DNA of 64,000 bases from Galaxea fascicularis (lineage: Eukaryota > Cnidaria > Anthozoa > Scleractinia > Euphylliidae): the NCBI GenBank assembly GCA_948470475.1, contig OX419338.1, forward strand, positions 32,938,382 through 33,002,381. The letters are read 5' to 3'. This document shows positions 38,318 to 51,012 of this stretch, one piece after another. The notes under the pieces are model-generated. The model was not told the DNA's origin. It worked only from the letters and a program-made list of their open reading frames with translations, and made no database searches. Both the position numbers and the translations under genes were made by a program. Each line of letters opens with the position of its first letter. Position 1 is the stretch's first letter.

Positions 38318-41300
38318 CTGCAGAAAAGAAAGATAACAAATAATTAAACTGGTACTACAAATAGCTATATTAATAATAGCAGAAGTAATCTCAACTACCA
38401 GCAAACAGTGATAATGACAACGACGTCTGAAAGGGAAATGACAACGACAGAAATAATAGTGACAACAGAGGGAGGACCAGTGACATCCAAAACAGAGCAA
38501 TACCCAAGAACAGAACAAAGACGATGAAATTATGGTGATGATGGTGATGACTTTGAATTTGGTTTCATTTTTAACAAGACAAAGCGTTATCCGCCACGCG
38601 AAGTCGTCAAATTTTAATGGTTAGTCTATAATATCCCTAAATTATTATTGGTATATGTGAAATACCGGGATTTTTCCTGTTCAAGGTAGATTTCAATGTC
38701 TATTTTATCGTTGACCTGCCTTTTTTTTGTCTGTGATTAACAGAGGCTATTTAATCTAGGGTAAATTTTAAGTGTCATACTCTTACTTAACGCGCGTGGC
38801 AACACCTTACAAACGAGTTCTCGTTCGTCACCATCAAAAAAAAAATAACAACAGTTAAAAGTTAAGAAAAAAACGTTATTCACGGGCTTACGTCGGTCCG
38901 TATGGTCATATGGAAAAAAATATATGTGAACTATGTAGTAAATTACAAATGTATTAGTTGGCACTGCAGCACCATCAGACACCACAACCCTCTAATATAA
39001 TACAGGATATGTAATTGGTAACAAACCACTAGTCACAATGGTCTTGTTTCCTCGAGTCACAATGGTCTCAGTTTTTCCACTAGTCACAATGGTCTTGCTT
39101 CCTCGAGTCGCAATGGTCTCAGTTTTTCCACTAGTCACAATGGTCTTGTTTCCTCGAGTCACAATGGTCTCAGTATTTCCACTGGTCGCAATGACCTTCT
39201 TTTCACTGGAATTTCGCCCTATGTGGTTTTCTACCTCCACCTGTCAAGAGAGAAAAAATATCCTATTGTCTTGAAAACATCTTTAAGAAACTTCTCTTAT
39301 GAACATATCATAGTACCTATGAGCCACTGAACTCCGAAAATAAATTATAAAGCACTTGCTTGTATATGTTTTTAACTCCTTCGTTAGAGAGCTGTATTCC
39401 GGCCAACCGCCTGTGTCAACTCTCAAAATGGCGTCAATTTTTGGAAAGAAATGTATGGAAGGTTCCGATTATGTCAAAATAGTTGCTTTGAAACTGCAAA
39501 TGGCACACATGCCGAACCAGGAAGTCATTATACCGAATACCATCGTAAGTGGAGGAGGAGGTGGAGAAGAGAAAACAATAATAGAATTGTTTTCCATCAC
39601 CACCACCACCTCCTCCTCAATTCTATTGTTTTCCCTCCTCCTCCTCCTCCTCCACAATTTTATAGTTTTCCCTCCTCTTCCTCCTTCTCCTCATTTCTAT
39701 TGTTTTTCACCCACCTCTTCCTCCTCCTTCATTGTATGACGCTACACGCGTGGGTTACTTTGTGTGCAAGGAGGGAAAGCAATAGAATTGAGGAGGGGGA
39801 GGTGGATGAGGGAAACAATAGAATTAAAGAGGGGGAGGTGGTGGAGGGAAAAAATGAAATTGAGGAGGGGGAGGTGGTGGAGGGAAACAATAGAATAGAG
39901 GAGGGGGAGGTGGAGGAGGGAAACAATAGAATTGAGGAGGGGGAGGTGGTAGAGGGAAACAATAGAATTGTCTGTGCAATCATCGCGACGGTACACCCAG
40001 GGGGTTAAGATAATGAGACACGCGTGGGATTGTTGTTCGGGACTCTTACTGAGATGACTGTTCATGACGTCATCGGTGTTAATGTATTCCTGCGCAAATT
40101 AATGAGATTCCTGTGCAAAAAACACGGAAACGGTGATCCCTACTATACTCCTTTTTTTGAGAGGAATTATAGGTTGTGTTTTGGAAATCGAGAGAATCCA
40201 AGCACAAAACAGCCTCATGTAACGCGTAGTCTTTTTTGAACACAGCTTATAAACAGTAGTCAAAAACGACATCACAAACGTTATAAAGCTTGCACCGGGA
40301 ACAATGAGAAACCCTGTTCCTGGCCTGGGTGGGAAAAGTTAGAGAAAACCCTTGTGGATACAAAGAACTTGAAAAAAAATGGCATGCAAAATTTTGAAAA
40401 AAGGACCGGAACAAGTATTTTCCGTAATTTTCACTATTTCCTAGCAAATTTTAGGAATGAGAAGTTTCTACTGAAAAGTTACATAATTGCAAATACCAAC
40501 TCCATTATGAGAGTTGTCGAGGACTTTTTTTTGTAATTATTTTGATGCAAAAACAACTCTCACCACAACACCATACATCTTCCCAGGTGTAAGGCCAGAC
40601 AAATCCATCCAGGTGCTTGTTGTTTTGATGGTGTGTGTATCCTGAGGATCATCAACTCTGGTGTAGGTTAGGTAATACGCCTTGATGATGCCATTTTTGC
40701 AGGTCAACTCCCATGACACGTGAATCGCAGTGTCATTCCTCTGTACAAGGAACACTTTCGGTTTACCAGGAGCTTAATTGGATTTAAGTAAAACATTGCA
40801 AATGTTAATCAAAACTCAACAAGGGGATAGTCCTCGTGTATGTATAACTGTAATATCTTATTTCTTTTAATATTATCACTGTTAACACATTAAGAGCCTA
40901 TAAAGTCTTAGTTTACTAGACATCAACAACAACAACAACAACAACAACAACAACTTATTTACGCGAAAAACTTCAATAATAATAGCTTTTCCCGCAAACA
41001 GCCACATACTAAACCTATCCCACACTTGTTTTAGAGTGTTGATTTTATCTCGCCTTCATTAAAAGCTTGTGGCTATTTAAGGGACGAACTATCATTATTT
41101 TTTAAAATTCTTTTGAACTGCATTGTTATATTGCTTTCCTACTTTACCTTTGTTTGCTAGATCCAAAGACACGCATAACTTCCTTTCTTCCTTTCTACCC
41201 GCCTGCCCACCTGCCTGCCTGCCTGCCTGCCTGCCCTCTCATATCTCACGTATCTATCCACTCGCGGACTTACCAGATCCTTTGGTCCTCAGGTTCACTA

Positions 41301-44300
41301 ACGCAAAGTTTGCTATGCCTCTGAACGGACTTCTCTCAGCCACTTCACTGACTCTGTTTTTGGCGCTAATTTTGCACGTGTAGTTTACAAACGAGCCCAA
41401 ATTATTTACTGTTAAATTGCTTTTCCTCAAGCCTTTGACCTCCTTTAATAGAGCGTTGAGGTTGCTGTCGCATCTTTCATCATCGCAGTCTTCGCCAAAA
41501 TAGGTGCACGACTTTCGGCAGTCCACATCATACAGCACGTCTGTTTCCGTTCCAGTAACAGCAGGTGGCAACCACGTTATAACAGCTGAACTTTCATTTA
41601 CGAACGACACGGACGCATTCCTTGGTTCTGATGGTATGACTTCATAATGCAAAAATATATATGTGAGCTTAAGGACGGGCGTAAGGTTTCTTTATCCCAC
41701 AAACATAAACACCCGGTCGTGTCTATCACCGAGTGGCTTTGGCCTTCTTTTCAGTAGGGATAAAACACCGTTGATAAACCACCAAATGCGAGGTGATATT
41801 ACATTAAAGACAACATAGAATTCAAAAGTAGGTCCATGGTTAGGACTATTATTCGGTCCTGTTACGGAGTGGTTTTTGTGGGGAATTGGCTGCTGATGAG
41901 AGAGCTTGGCGGAACCAGTCTTTGGTTGAAGGCGAGGTTTTAATGGATGTTAACCGCTTGGCCGAGAGCTACAACTCTTTAATTATTCTAAAACCCCTCT
42001 ACCAATAGACTGAATGCGCGAAGCCACTTACCACGCAGTATTTGGTCAAAAGCAGGTTCTATTAAAACAGAGCGGCAACCTTTCGGTATCCTTTCAAAGA
42101 CTAGGGCTGTTTCGAGCTTGCATCAACTCTGTCATGTTTCACCCCAGATTTGATGGTTACCCGAACCTAGGTCAATATAAGACCAACCGAAGGATGTCTA
42201 GTTTCACCGCATGGACTGGTCTTCGTGCAGCTGACCTGTAACAGTTGACTTGCAGCGTGCGAGAGCTGCTGTCTATGACAAACTTGTAGGAACGTGATCT
42301 CATTTCGGAAACGGATTACAAATGGTGAAAGGGTTGTTGCTACAGCGCGTTAATTAAAACGTAATTAAACAAACTAATTAAAGTGTTCATGGTTCGCTGT
42401 CAGTGGAGGGTATTCAAGCGGTTCCGTAGTTGTTGTTGGCAAATAGGCCAGGATAATTTTTAAAAACCGGTAACTTAGTTAAAGTGCTTAATTACAGCAC
42501 CATGTATGCTAAACGAGATGACCAAGCCGTGGCGCTAACATTACGTGCAACTCGTGGTTCCAGAACAGCAAGAGTATTTACTCGGGTAAGAGAACAAAAG
42601 TTGTCTACGGCTTTTGGGGGAGAAATAACTGGGTTGGTCAGTTATTATGGAGGGCGCAAAGCCAACAAAAGGACAGACCTTGGCACGCACGAAACCTCTG
42701 GTGAGGGCTTTCCAAACTGTGCTAACACAAGTGTACCTTTGTACAACTATTTAATTAAAGCGAGAAGCGTTGCTTAAGAACAGCCTGGTACATCACATGT
42801 TGATAAGTTTCCTACGTAACGATCACCTTGTTCGTGGAACCTTTGGCACGGTTACCTCATTAAACCTTAGTTTTAAACCTAAGTATCAAAACACTCAACA
42901 GAGTATCAAAACATTCGAATATAAAACACTCCGTCACTAGCATGAACTAGGCCAAATAGTCGAAACTGGGAAAAACATCAAAATAAGATGTAAAAATGTA
43001 TGCTAACAGTCCACTGTAACCATTAGTGTTAGCGTTATAATTTAGGGAGGTTACAGAGACTTTTGGAGGTTTGTTGTAATCCGTATAACTTACCTTATGG
43101 TAACGGACCTTGATGCGAGCATAAGTATAAGCATAAGCAAAATAAATAGTGAATGCAGGAGTCAGATAGTTAAATTTCTTGCAAAAAGAGCCAAACGAAG
43201 TTTACTAAAAAGCCTAAGCTTGAAGGTTTGATCATAACGGACATCCCCAGAAACATATTCATCCAGAGTATTTTGTTCGATTGTTACAGCTACAATAAAA
43301 ATTGCCTTACCGGTACAATTGAGTCCCTTTCCATCATTGTAGGTTCCACGTGAACACGCTACCGTGAAGAAGAAACAAGTCGAAGTTTGATATCCCTTCG
43401 TGAAATATGGCATTTCTATAACAATATTTTAGGAAAGAAGGGGAAAAAACACAAGCATGCTATATGTTTTCAGCATGGCCATGGCTATGAATTATAAGCC
43501 ACTTGCTGGTATAAGCTTTTGATTCCTTTGTAAGCTATGCGGAATATTTGCCAAGCGTTATGCACTGAACGCATGTACAAAATGATTAGTGGGAACCGAA
43601 GGAGTGGAGAAAGCGAGGGAGTGAAATCAGTGTCATAACTACAACTCACTAATTTCATGCTGTTTAGTTTTTTTTTTTCTTGTAAGCCATAGTCTGACGT
43701 GCGATGCGATGGGCGCACACAAACATCCCATTAATCGACGACAAAACTAATCTCTATCTCATTAAGATGGTTCGACGAGTAGTTTTCGTTTTCCCGAGAC
43801 AAGTTTTACAAATTGTCCTCTAAATTCTGTTTGGTTCATCTTATCACACAAATAAAAGAAACATCATAAATTCATTACATCATATCTATTTCAGGAAACC
43901 TGTTACCAACCACATTGCCTTTTCGAGGCAAGAGGGTGGACTTATTATTAATTTTTTTGTCATTAAATTGTTAATTCTTTTAATGTCACGTATTGCATAA
44001 TATATACATTTTTTTATGAAACCAGCATGAAAACAGCTACAAACCTTTGCATCTAAGAAAATTGGGCTCAGATTCAACCAGCTCAAAGCCATTCACACAA
44101 AGACACTTTACTCTACTCGTGATGTTCCACTTTCCGCTACTGAGACACACTCCAGTGATCTTGTCTTCGCTAAGCGAGTGGCTATTTTCACCACAATTAC
44201 CAGCTATATCCACTAATTGAGAGTCACTTGCAGGAGCAACAGTCCTTGGAAATGTCAGCAAATCCCTGCCTCTCTCAGAGCAGAATTTATAACTGAGAGT

Positions 44301-47300
44301 GAAGTTTTGTAACTTAATACAAACTCCTTCATCTAAAAACGCCAGATATACACCTTTAGCTTTGGTGGTTAATTTTCGATGATAAATGGATTCCTTCAAT
44401 TCGCTTGGTTTAAGTATTACACCTGGTGTGATTCTATCCACAAATTCGTACTCTACCAAGCCTGGATCAGCGTCATCTGTCGACAGCGTTTTGTTGGTAT
44501 GCAGTGCGTATAAAGCAAGATATTCTTTACAGTTCCTGATTGTTGAATCGTCTGGACAATTTCTAAGGGTGTAACCTATTTTTATTTCAAACAGTTTAGA
44601 ATCGTTCAGAGGAATGAAGCCAGTTCTTAACCAGTTTTTCGGTTCCCTGTTAGATTGAATATCACACACAGAGTAGAATACCCTTTCACTTGATGGAGAA
44701 CTCCACTGAAAGGAATCAAACAAACATCAAATTTGCATGAACTGTAAGATGCTATTTATTCCCCAAATATCAACACTATGAGTCCTTCTAGATGTTTAGC
44801 CAAGCCTAAAAGCGGAACTCCAGTTATTTCTTTATTGGCATTTACAGAAGTCTGCTCATCATATGACCCTTCCGGATAATTTTTTTTTTTTACTTTTTTG
44901 TCGCACAGTAACAGCCGCCATTCAATCAAGTGCAAACGTACATTTTCGAAAAACATTTCAAAATAAATGGTATACCATAAAATCACAAAATGTAGGCTGG
45001 TAGCCCTACTTTTAAACAACAGCAGAACCGGCTATGTGCTTTGGTTGAGTCACAAATTTTCTAACATGTTTGGTAACACGTTTTAACCTAACTCAGTATT
45101 TTTAAATAACCCATAAGGGAACAAAATGATGAAAAACCAACAACAACAACAGTAACAACAACTTTGACGATGACAGCATCTTGATGACAAACAACTAGAT
45201 TCTAAAAAAAAAAATGGTCAGCCGTAAACAATTGAATAAAAGATGAACAGTTTTTACTACAATTAGCCTTAAACTGAAGTTTACGCATGTTAGTAAAAAA
45301 GAGCTGAATTGGTGTGAGGGACAACATATTTCTATCCTGGCATTTCCAATGTCCAAGGGTGCAGCTGTTAGACAATTTTTCAAAAGTCAATATCCAGTGA
45401 ACTTGCAGGGCAGCCTGTCACTTACAAACTTTTGGCTTTTCTTCAATCAAACATTTTGTGCTTCGGCTATAAAATGAGTGACTGCAGGGATAACGAAGTG
45501 TTTTAGGATCCAGGATAACAAACATCTGGAAAAACATAAGACTTAAGCATTTTAGAGTCCAAACCAATTTCACATGTCGATGAAAGGGTAAGAGAATTCA
45601 CAGGTGGTCGAAAAGAACAAACAACTGTAAGACTGAAACAAAGAACGATGCGAATGCTTTTCGACGTTTCTACTAGGTGAGAGGTTGGAGAAATGAGACA
45701 AGTAGGAAACATATCTCGTTGCTAAGCATATTTTGACATAAATGTCTGCATAAAAGACAAACAAGGAGTACGAACCTGCTGTATGGTGGCCGATAACTGC
45801 CATTCAATTTTTTTGCACTGTTGCGGTTGGTAAACAAAAAGAAATGTAAAACATCATTTTTTGTCCCTGAACATAGAATAAAATGAAATGAAAAACCTTG
45901 CTTAAGGTAAACTTAAAAGAAAAGAAATTAAATTGAAATCCAATTCTTTTTCAGATTAAATTAAAACTAAACACAAAATTTATGTTCAAGTCAAACGAAA
46001 ACGAAATGAAATGTAAAACAAGATAAAAACATTTTATGGCCCATGACTGCCACAGTTACGAAATTGAAAATGAAAAGCAAAACAAGATAAAAAAAAAAAA
46101 CTTCATGGTCTATGACTGCCACAGTTACGAAATTGAAAATTAAAAGCAAAAAACAAAATAAAAATCTTCATGGCCTGACTGCCATAGCCATCCCAGCATT
46201 CTTTGTAAAGTAACCGGTAGGTTGTCGTCGGCAAAATGGCTGCTCCGTGGAAGAGTTTTGAGAACGCCATGAAAAAGAAACGTACGGTAAAATTAAAAGC
46301 ACCATCGCACGATATCCTCCTGAAGGAGGAAATTGTCATTCAAAGACAACCGCAACGAAGTCTCAGGATAAGCGCAAAACTACAGTCGCATTGATCTGCA
46401 AGAATTTGTCACGCTAATACGGAAATGAAACGAAAATGAATACGACGAAATGACTTTGGACAACATCTAGAATGCCAACACAAGGAACTTGGTCCCAGTG
46501 CTAGTAGGAAGAACGCATGTTACGTTACGTGTACAGTGTTTAAAAGTGTTGACGAGGCTGCACGCCTCCTGCAGTACGCAAATATATTGGTCTTAAAGCC
46601 TTTATAGCTTAGCTCTTACTAGACTGTCTTTTAGGGATTTTCCTTATCGATATCAATGAGGGGAGGCTCCTTAAAGATATTTCTCAGATATGGTCGATTC
46701 TGTGTAAGGTGCCATTTCCCTATGATTATGTTCTTGAGGTTGGGCAACGCAGGGTGGTATTGCATTACAAACGGCAGTATTTTCTTACATGCATTTTTGT
46801 TTTCCTGTTTCAGAGAAAATGACCCCTGAGAGATCTTTTGCTAAAGTTTTAGCTGGGTAATCCCTATTCTTGAGGCGTGTTCCAGAATTCCTCATGTTCT
46901 CTTCAAAAATGATCTCAGAGGAATTTTTTCTTAGAAGCCTTAAATGTTCCAAATGGGGGGAACAAAGTACTTTTCTTCTTTTATGGCTGATGCACCCACC
47001 CCTTTAATTTGGTTTTTTACCATTTTGTTTTGTTATTGGTTATTTAGGACATAACAGGTTCTGATGTTGAGATATACAAGTAGGACTTTTAACCTACACT
47101 TAATGTTTTTTATAATATACCAGTAATTCAGAGATGTCGTGGATAAACTATAACGTCGTACATGTAAAGCCGGACAAGCTCATACAAAACTGAAGAACAC
47201 AATTCATTTAATGCAGTAAACACTCGTCGACTATATGAGTTTTACAGAACTGAACGTGGGAGCTCATCCGGGAATTTTCCACCACCTGCATGAGCCCCTG

Positions 47301-49747
47301 AGGGCATGGGACTAATAATGTCGTCACATAAACCTCTGATGAGGCAAAGGTTTGTTAGTGGTTAATGCTCATTATGATCGTGTAGTCGGTGAGCCAGAAG
47401 GGATGTTTCGAAAATATACATTTACACCTAATTGAATGGTGGCTGTTGCTGTGTGGAAAAAAAAAAGTCACAATAAACAATAAAGACGTCCATACTGGAG
47501 TCCTGGCAGTGCTATCAGTACTGGTTTATCTCTACCGGAAGGGTGATATGATGACCAGACCTCTGTAAATGCAAATAAAGAAACAACTACGGAACTCCGT
47601 TTTTAGGCTTGGCTACAACTTCTATAGGAAATGTGTAGGGGCAACAATGCTAATGATAATTTAAATTTTAGTCACAGGGTTGAAAGGTTTAAGGCATTAT
47701 ATAACATGATAACTTACCCCTGCACCATCTGAAATACTGTCTGCAGAAATGTACCAGACCCACGTCTTGCCTTTTGGCTCGTTGACCAAGATTTCTAGGA
47801 GTATAACAAACAAATAGCGAATCAGTCCGAAATATTACGGGTAATAGCAGTATATATGTTGTGGTTTAATTTTTTCCTGGCTTAAAATTTTATTTTTATT
47901 TTCCTTTGTTTCAGATTATTGTAATTAGTTTGACACAAAGGATACTAACAATTATTCTTCGAGGGCGCGCTGGATATGAAATGATAAATAACCAACAAGG
48001 CGCGTATCGCCGAGTTGGTTATGATCATTTCATATCCAGCAAGCGTGAGTAGAATAATTGTAACACTGCGACCACGGATTGAGAATCTGAACCAAAAGCA
48101 AATGAAAGGGAAAGAGAAACTTAGACAAAGAAAAACTGTGAAAAGGAAACATTTGTCGATCACATGACTAAACGAAAAGAACGCGAAAACCTTAGCTGAG
48201 ATTTTACTCAGCTTTCTTTTGTCATTGTCATTGAATAGATTCGCGCTCTTTAAGAGAGATAACCATGAGACGTGGTGGAAAAATGGTATAGGGGACCCTC
48301 CGTAAACGGCTCATTGCACAGTCCTTACATAAGGGTCCTTATACGTCAGGATATCATTCCGTATACGTTATGTGTACGGACTCCTCATACCACCTTATAT
48401 TTGTCATTTTATGAAGTGCAAGATGAGGTACTTCCCGCGGCTGCAGCTGTCTGGACAAAATTCCCTTAAACTAAACGTATACCAATTCTCAAAACAACTG
48501 AAACCAACTCTTTCATTCTTATTACATTGCACTTTTAAAACTGCCTCTTTGAAAATAGATTCTATCTCACTTCTTTACAACTTTAAAATCTGGAGAAGTG
48601 GCTCGAAAATCTTAGGATTGTTTCAGCTTCAGGCTTTATTGGGTACAGACAAATAGTCTTTTTGTGAAATAGTGAATAGTGAATATTTTTGTGAAATATT
48701 TTTGTGAATAGTCTTTTTGTCTATTTTGTATGTATGTATTTGAGGACAGGGCGAATAAAGGTGTTGTTGTTGTTGTAGTTCGTCAGTCCTACTGGTTAAA
48801 ATGTTAAGATTCATTGTTGTTCAAAGAACCATTGCGCGTTTGTGTTTTGGTAGATGTAGCAAACAACTGCAAATCCGTTTGCAGAAACATGACGGAAACG
48901 AAAACCGGCGAAAATCTGCTGGCTTAAATATAACGGAAACGTGACTTGGCATTTCCGTTCCGGAAAGGTGACAGAGTCACGTAGACTTGAATTATCACGT
49001 TTCCGCAAGACGTAAACGTAACGGAAACATGGAGTTGCATGTTTCCGCCACGTTTCAGAAATACGGACACATGTGATTTCGTCCTGTGCGTTACGCAGAG
49101 TGGCACACTTGATTAATGCTGCGGCAATATACTGAATATGTCAAATGTATAGAGATTACTTCATGGTCGGTGAGCACGTTCGCCGATTTTTAGTCACGAC
49201 GGTTGGGAAGAATAAAACGAACGAGCGAGTGAGTTTAATTTTTCCCAACAAGTGAATAAAAATCGTACAAGCAAACTAACCATGAAGTTATCTGTTTGTT
49301 ATATAAGTTCTGAGATTTACCCTAAACTGAAAACACTGTTAATTGACTGCAAAAGATAACGAGCCGCGAACGCAATGTCGGCTTAATTTTGAGCTAACTA
49401 AGCGTACAGGACGCCTCGAATACTGAATTAGAAACCAATGAAGGAATATCTGCAACTCTTGAACAGCCACGACTTAAAGGGAATAACGAAAGCTGTGTGT
49501 GAAGCCTTCCTGAAAGGCGGGTTAAACCGATACTATATTTTTTTCAGTAATGAGAGAAATCGTCCGACCGATCAGATTCATTCTAGTTACTAAAGGACCA
49601 TTTGACGCCTCTGTTTAGAGTAAATCTCAGTATTTATATAATAAATCAACTCATGCACTCACCGGTATCTGCTACGACTAAGACATGGCAGATCTCCGAA
49701 ACCATCCAAACGATAGACACCCATTTGCAAGGTTTCATTTCCTTCAT
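38232..49747 (-). CDS. Gene C: kinase-less transmembrane Eph-like receptor, 8 exons
   Basis: Exons 49663-49747, 47718-47794, 44045-44705, 43311-43358, 41274-41639, 40564-40772, 39027-39240 and 38232-38317 sum to 1,746 nt, exactly 582 codons with no internal stop. Parts in order: signal peptide (MKEMKPCKWVSIVWMV..., ATG at 49747 or the in-frame one at 49738), EILVNEPKGKTWVW, Eph ligand-binding domain, ACSRGTYNDGKGLNCT, FN3-1, FN3-2 with an expanded Thr-rich last exon, helix FIYIVISVTFGVIVLIV, then RVFI and TAG. It has no cytoplasmic kinase. It could act as a membrane-bound decoy or co-receptor for the sister kinases; that is inference. The intact frame argues against simple decay. Exon 1 is the least certain exon. 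Confidence 0.82.
39027..39240 (-). CDS. Gene C exon 7: FN3-2 end expanded by a coding minisatellite
   Basis: Starts VEVENHIGRNSSEKKVIATS in phase 0 after a TTGACAG acceptor and ends in phase 1 at GTTTGT, the same phases as the 64-nt exons of genes A and B. Three 51-nt units encode KTETIVTRGNKTIVTSG-like 17-residue repeats, each built of two half-repeats. The result is a Thr/Ser-rich stalk of about 50 extra residues next to the membrane, a likely O-glycosylation target by composition. Confidence 0.8.
39548..39970. repeat. Purine/pyrimidine minisatellite in inverted orientation, gene C intron
   Basis: At 39548-39730 the plus strand changes from ggaggaggagg to long cctcctcctcc runs. At 39775-39970 a 36-bp unit (gaggagggggaggtggtgga and gggaaacaatagaatt) recurs five to six times in the purine orientation. 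The long frames on both strands here are repeat by-products. Confidence 0.85.
40564..40772 (-). CDS. Gene C exon 6: second FN3 domain, first part
   Basis: A 209-nt exon (phase 1 to 0), APGKPKVFLVQRND through GKMYGVV, with AIHVSWELTCKNGIIKAYYL aligning to the same strands in gene A. The length is the same as in genes A and B. Confidence 0.85.
40920..40955. repeat. (CAA)n microsatellite
   Basis: About eleven caa units in the gene C intron between the FN3-1 and FN3-2 exons. A short (cctg)n tract lies at 41216-41236. Confidence 0.8.
41274..41639 (-). CDS. Gene C exon 5: first FN3 domain
   Basis: A 366-nt exon in phases 1-1, VIPSEPRNASVSFVNESSAV to RTKGSG. It is very similar to the gene A and B exons although the ligand-binding exon is much more diverged. 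The contrast suggests recent gene conversion or exon exchange between the genes. Confidence 0.88.
44045..44705 (-). CDS. Gene C exon 3: Eph ligand-binding domain
   Basis: A 661-nt exon after CCTTTCAG encodes WSSPSSERVFYSVCD, KNWLRTGFIPL, KLFEIKIGYTLRNC, KGVYLAFLDEGVC, FTLSYKFC, FPRTV, VDIAGNC and CLCVNGFEL. These follow Eph landmarks closely; NWLRT and YLAF are nearer to vertebrate Ephs than genes A and B are. It ends in phase 1 at a GTTTGT donor. Confidence 0.9.
46014..46190. repeat. Tandem repeat, unit of about 70 bp
   Basis: Nearly three copies of catgactgccacagttacg followed by aaattgaaaat.aaaagcaaa. It lies in gene C intron 2. Confidence 0.75.
46236..46394 (+). CDS. Short unassigned open frame (52 aa)
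   Basis: The ATG in context gcaaaatggc starts a basic 52-residue frame (MAAPWKSFENAMKKKRTVKL...) ending TGA. It lies antisense within gene C intron 2, next to the tandem repeat. No family is recognised, and it may well be chance. Confidence 0.15.
   Translation: MAAPWKSFENAMKKKRTVKLKAPSHDILLKEEIVIQRQPQRSLRISAKLQSH
47948..48061. repeat. Fold-back element, about 114 bp
   Basis: The arms acaattattct and ctggatatgaaatgat pair with atcatttcatatccag and agaataattgt. It is a non-coding hairpin insertion in gene C intron 1. Confidence 0.75.
49663..49747 (-). CDS. Gene C exon 1: signal peptide
   Basis: Two in-frame ATGs (49745-49747, 49736-49738) precede KPCKWVSIVWMVSEICHVLV, a plausible signal peptide. 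It ends ADTG in phase 1 at a GTGAGT donor, matching the phase-1 acceptor of the next exon at 47794 (CCTAG). The choice rests on phase, position and hydrophobicity only. Confidence 0.6.
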
Positions 49748-49971
49748 TTCTTGTCTTGTGATTTTGTCAATTAGCTGTGCCCCGTGCACTTTCGGATTAC
49801 TTCTTCGCAAGACTTCTTAATTACTTATTCCGTTTCAGTTCTTTCGACAGCCTCCTAGCCTACGCAAACATTCCTTTTGGCTCGTCACGTAATCTTTCCT
49901 CCCAACAAACGATTTAACAAACAGACGTCAGCTTTTTAAGCGTCTGTCCTCTTAATGATGAGAAATTTCGT

Positions 49972-50280
49972 CATAATATTGTCAAAGTGTTGTGGAAATC
50001 ACAAGTCGCAAAGTGCTGTGGAAATTACGAGCCACGGGCGAGTGATTTCCACAGTAAACTTTGACAATGTTATGACCCAAAGCAATTTATCATTGCTGCG
50101 GAGCCACCAGGTGGATTTCCACTGTCGCGTATTTTTTACACACGTGCAGACGTAAACTCGCTCAACGTTTACGTTTACGCGCGACGTTCCATACATCGTT
50201 TCTATTTTATTTACGCACGTAAAGCCATTTAAAGTTTACGTCCGTACGCACGTAAAAATTACGCGACAGTGGAAATCCAC
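49972..50280. repeat. Two adjacent fold-back elements upstream of gene C
   Basis: 49972-50074 has arms cataatattgtcaaagt and gtgatttccac inverse. 50111-50280 has arms gtggatttccactgtcgcgta and an exact inverse. The second sequence type is, from general knowledge, abundant in coral genomes. Both lie within 600 bp upstream of gene C exon 1. Confidence 0.75.
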
Positions 50281-51012
50281 GCTTTATTCAGGTCGCGTAC
50301 GTGACAAGCCTGGGTTGCCTGTGTCCGAAGCCAGACTCATTTGAGACCTGAATGCACGTATATCACCGCATTTGCCTTGATTTCAAACATGAACCTCGAA
50401 ATCAAGGCTCTTTCGATTCAGAAAAACTTCGACCATTGATAATTTTTTTTTTAAATTAAAGTGAGCTTAAAGCCCGGGAGAAATTATATTTCGTGTAGAA
50501 AGCCACCTTTTCTTTGGCGAAGAGTTTGGAAGCTAGTGATGAAGGTTACACAAATTCCCGTGACTAAAGTCGATTTGTTCCTCAGAATATTTGAAGCAAT
50601 TCCTGTAACTTTACGGTAAACAAGACGCCTGGAGGCGTTAACGTGGGATGCGTAATTTGCTGCATGTAGTCGTCCCAAACCTATACGTGGTCTGCCTATA
50701 CATCCCACGTAACAACTTTGATGCTTTTCTGAAAAGTGTGATAATGTTTGTTCTCTCTTGGTAGTAAAACGCCTTATACATCTCAGAAGCGAATTTTTAA
50801 AGGCGGTTTGTTATAAAATCAGTGAATACGCGATCTCTGTATCTCTGTATGCCGATCGCGAAGGCTGCAACTCATGTGAGCTTTTGCCCGTTTATTAGCC
50901 CAGTTCAAAAGTAATCGTTATGTGAATATCTTTTAATGATCATCTTCTGTATAAACTACATTCGCAGCACTTTAATTTGCAATGGAAACTACTAGTTAAT
51001 AAGAGGTCGGCC

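Noticed and set aside
39451..40008. 185-residue frame on plus strand and its antisense partners
   Set aside because: Falls entirely in the purine/pyrimidine minisatellite; composition follows the repeat.
42484..42777. 97-residue plus-strand frame
   Set aside because: No recognisable domain, no splice or conservation support; inside a gene C intron.
45426..45525. Open segment with good TTTTTCCAG acceptor and GTAAGT donor in gene C intron 2
   Set aside because: Its 100-nt length would break the phase 0-0 join between the flanking gene C exons, and there is no counterpart in A or B.
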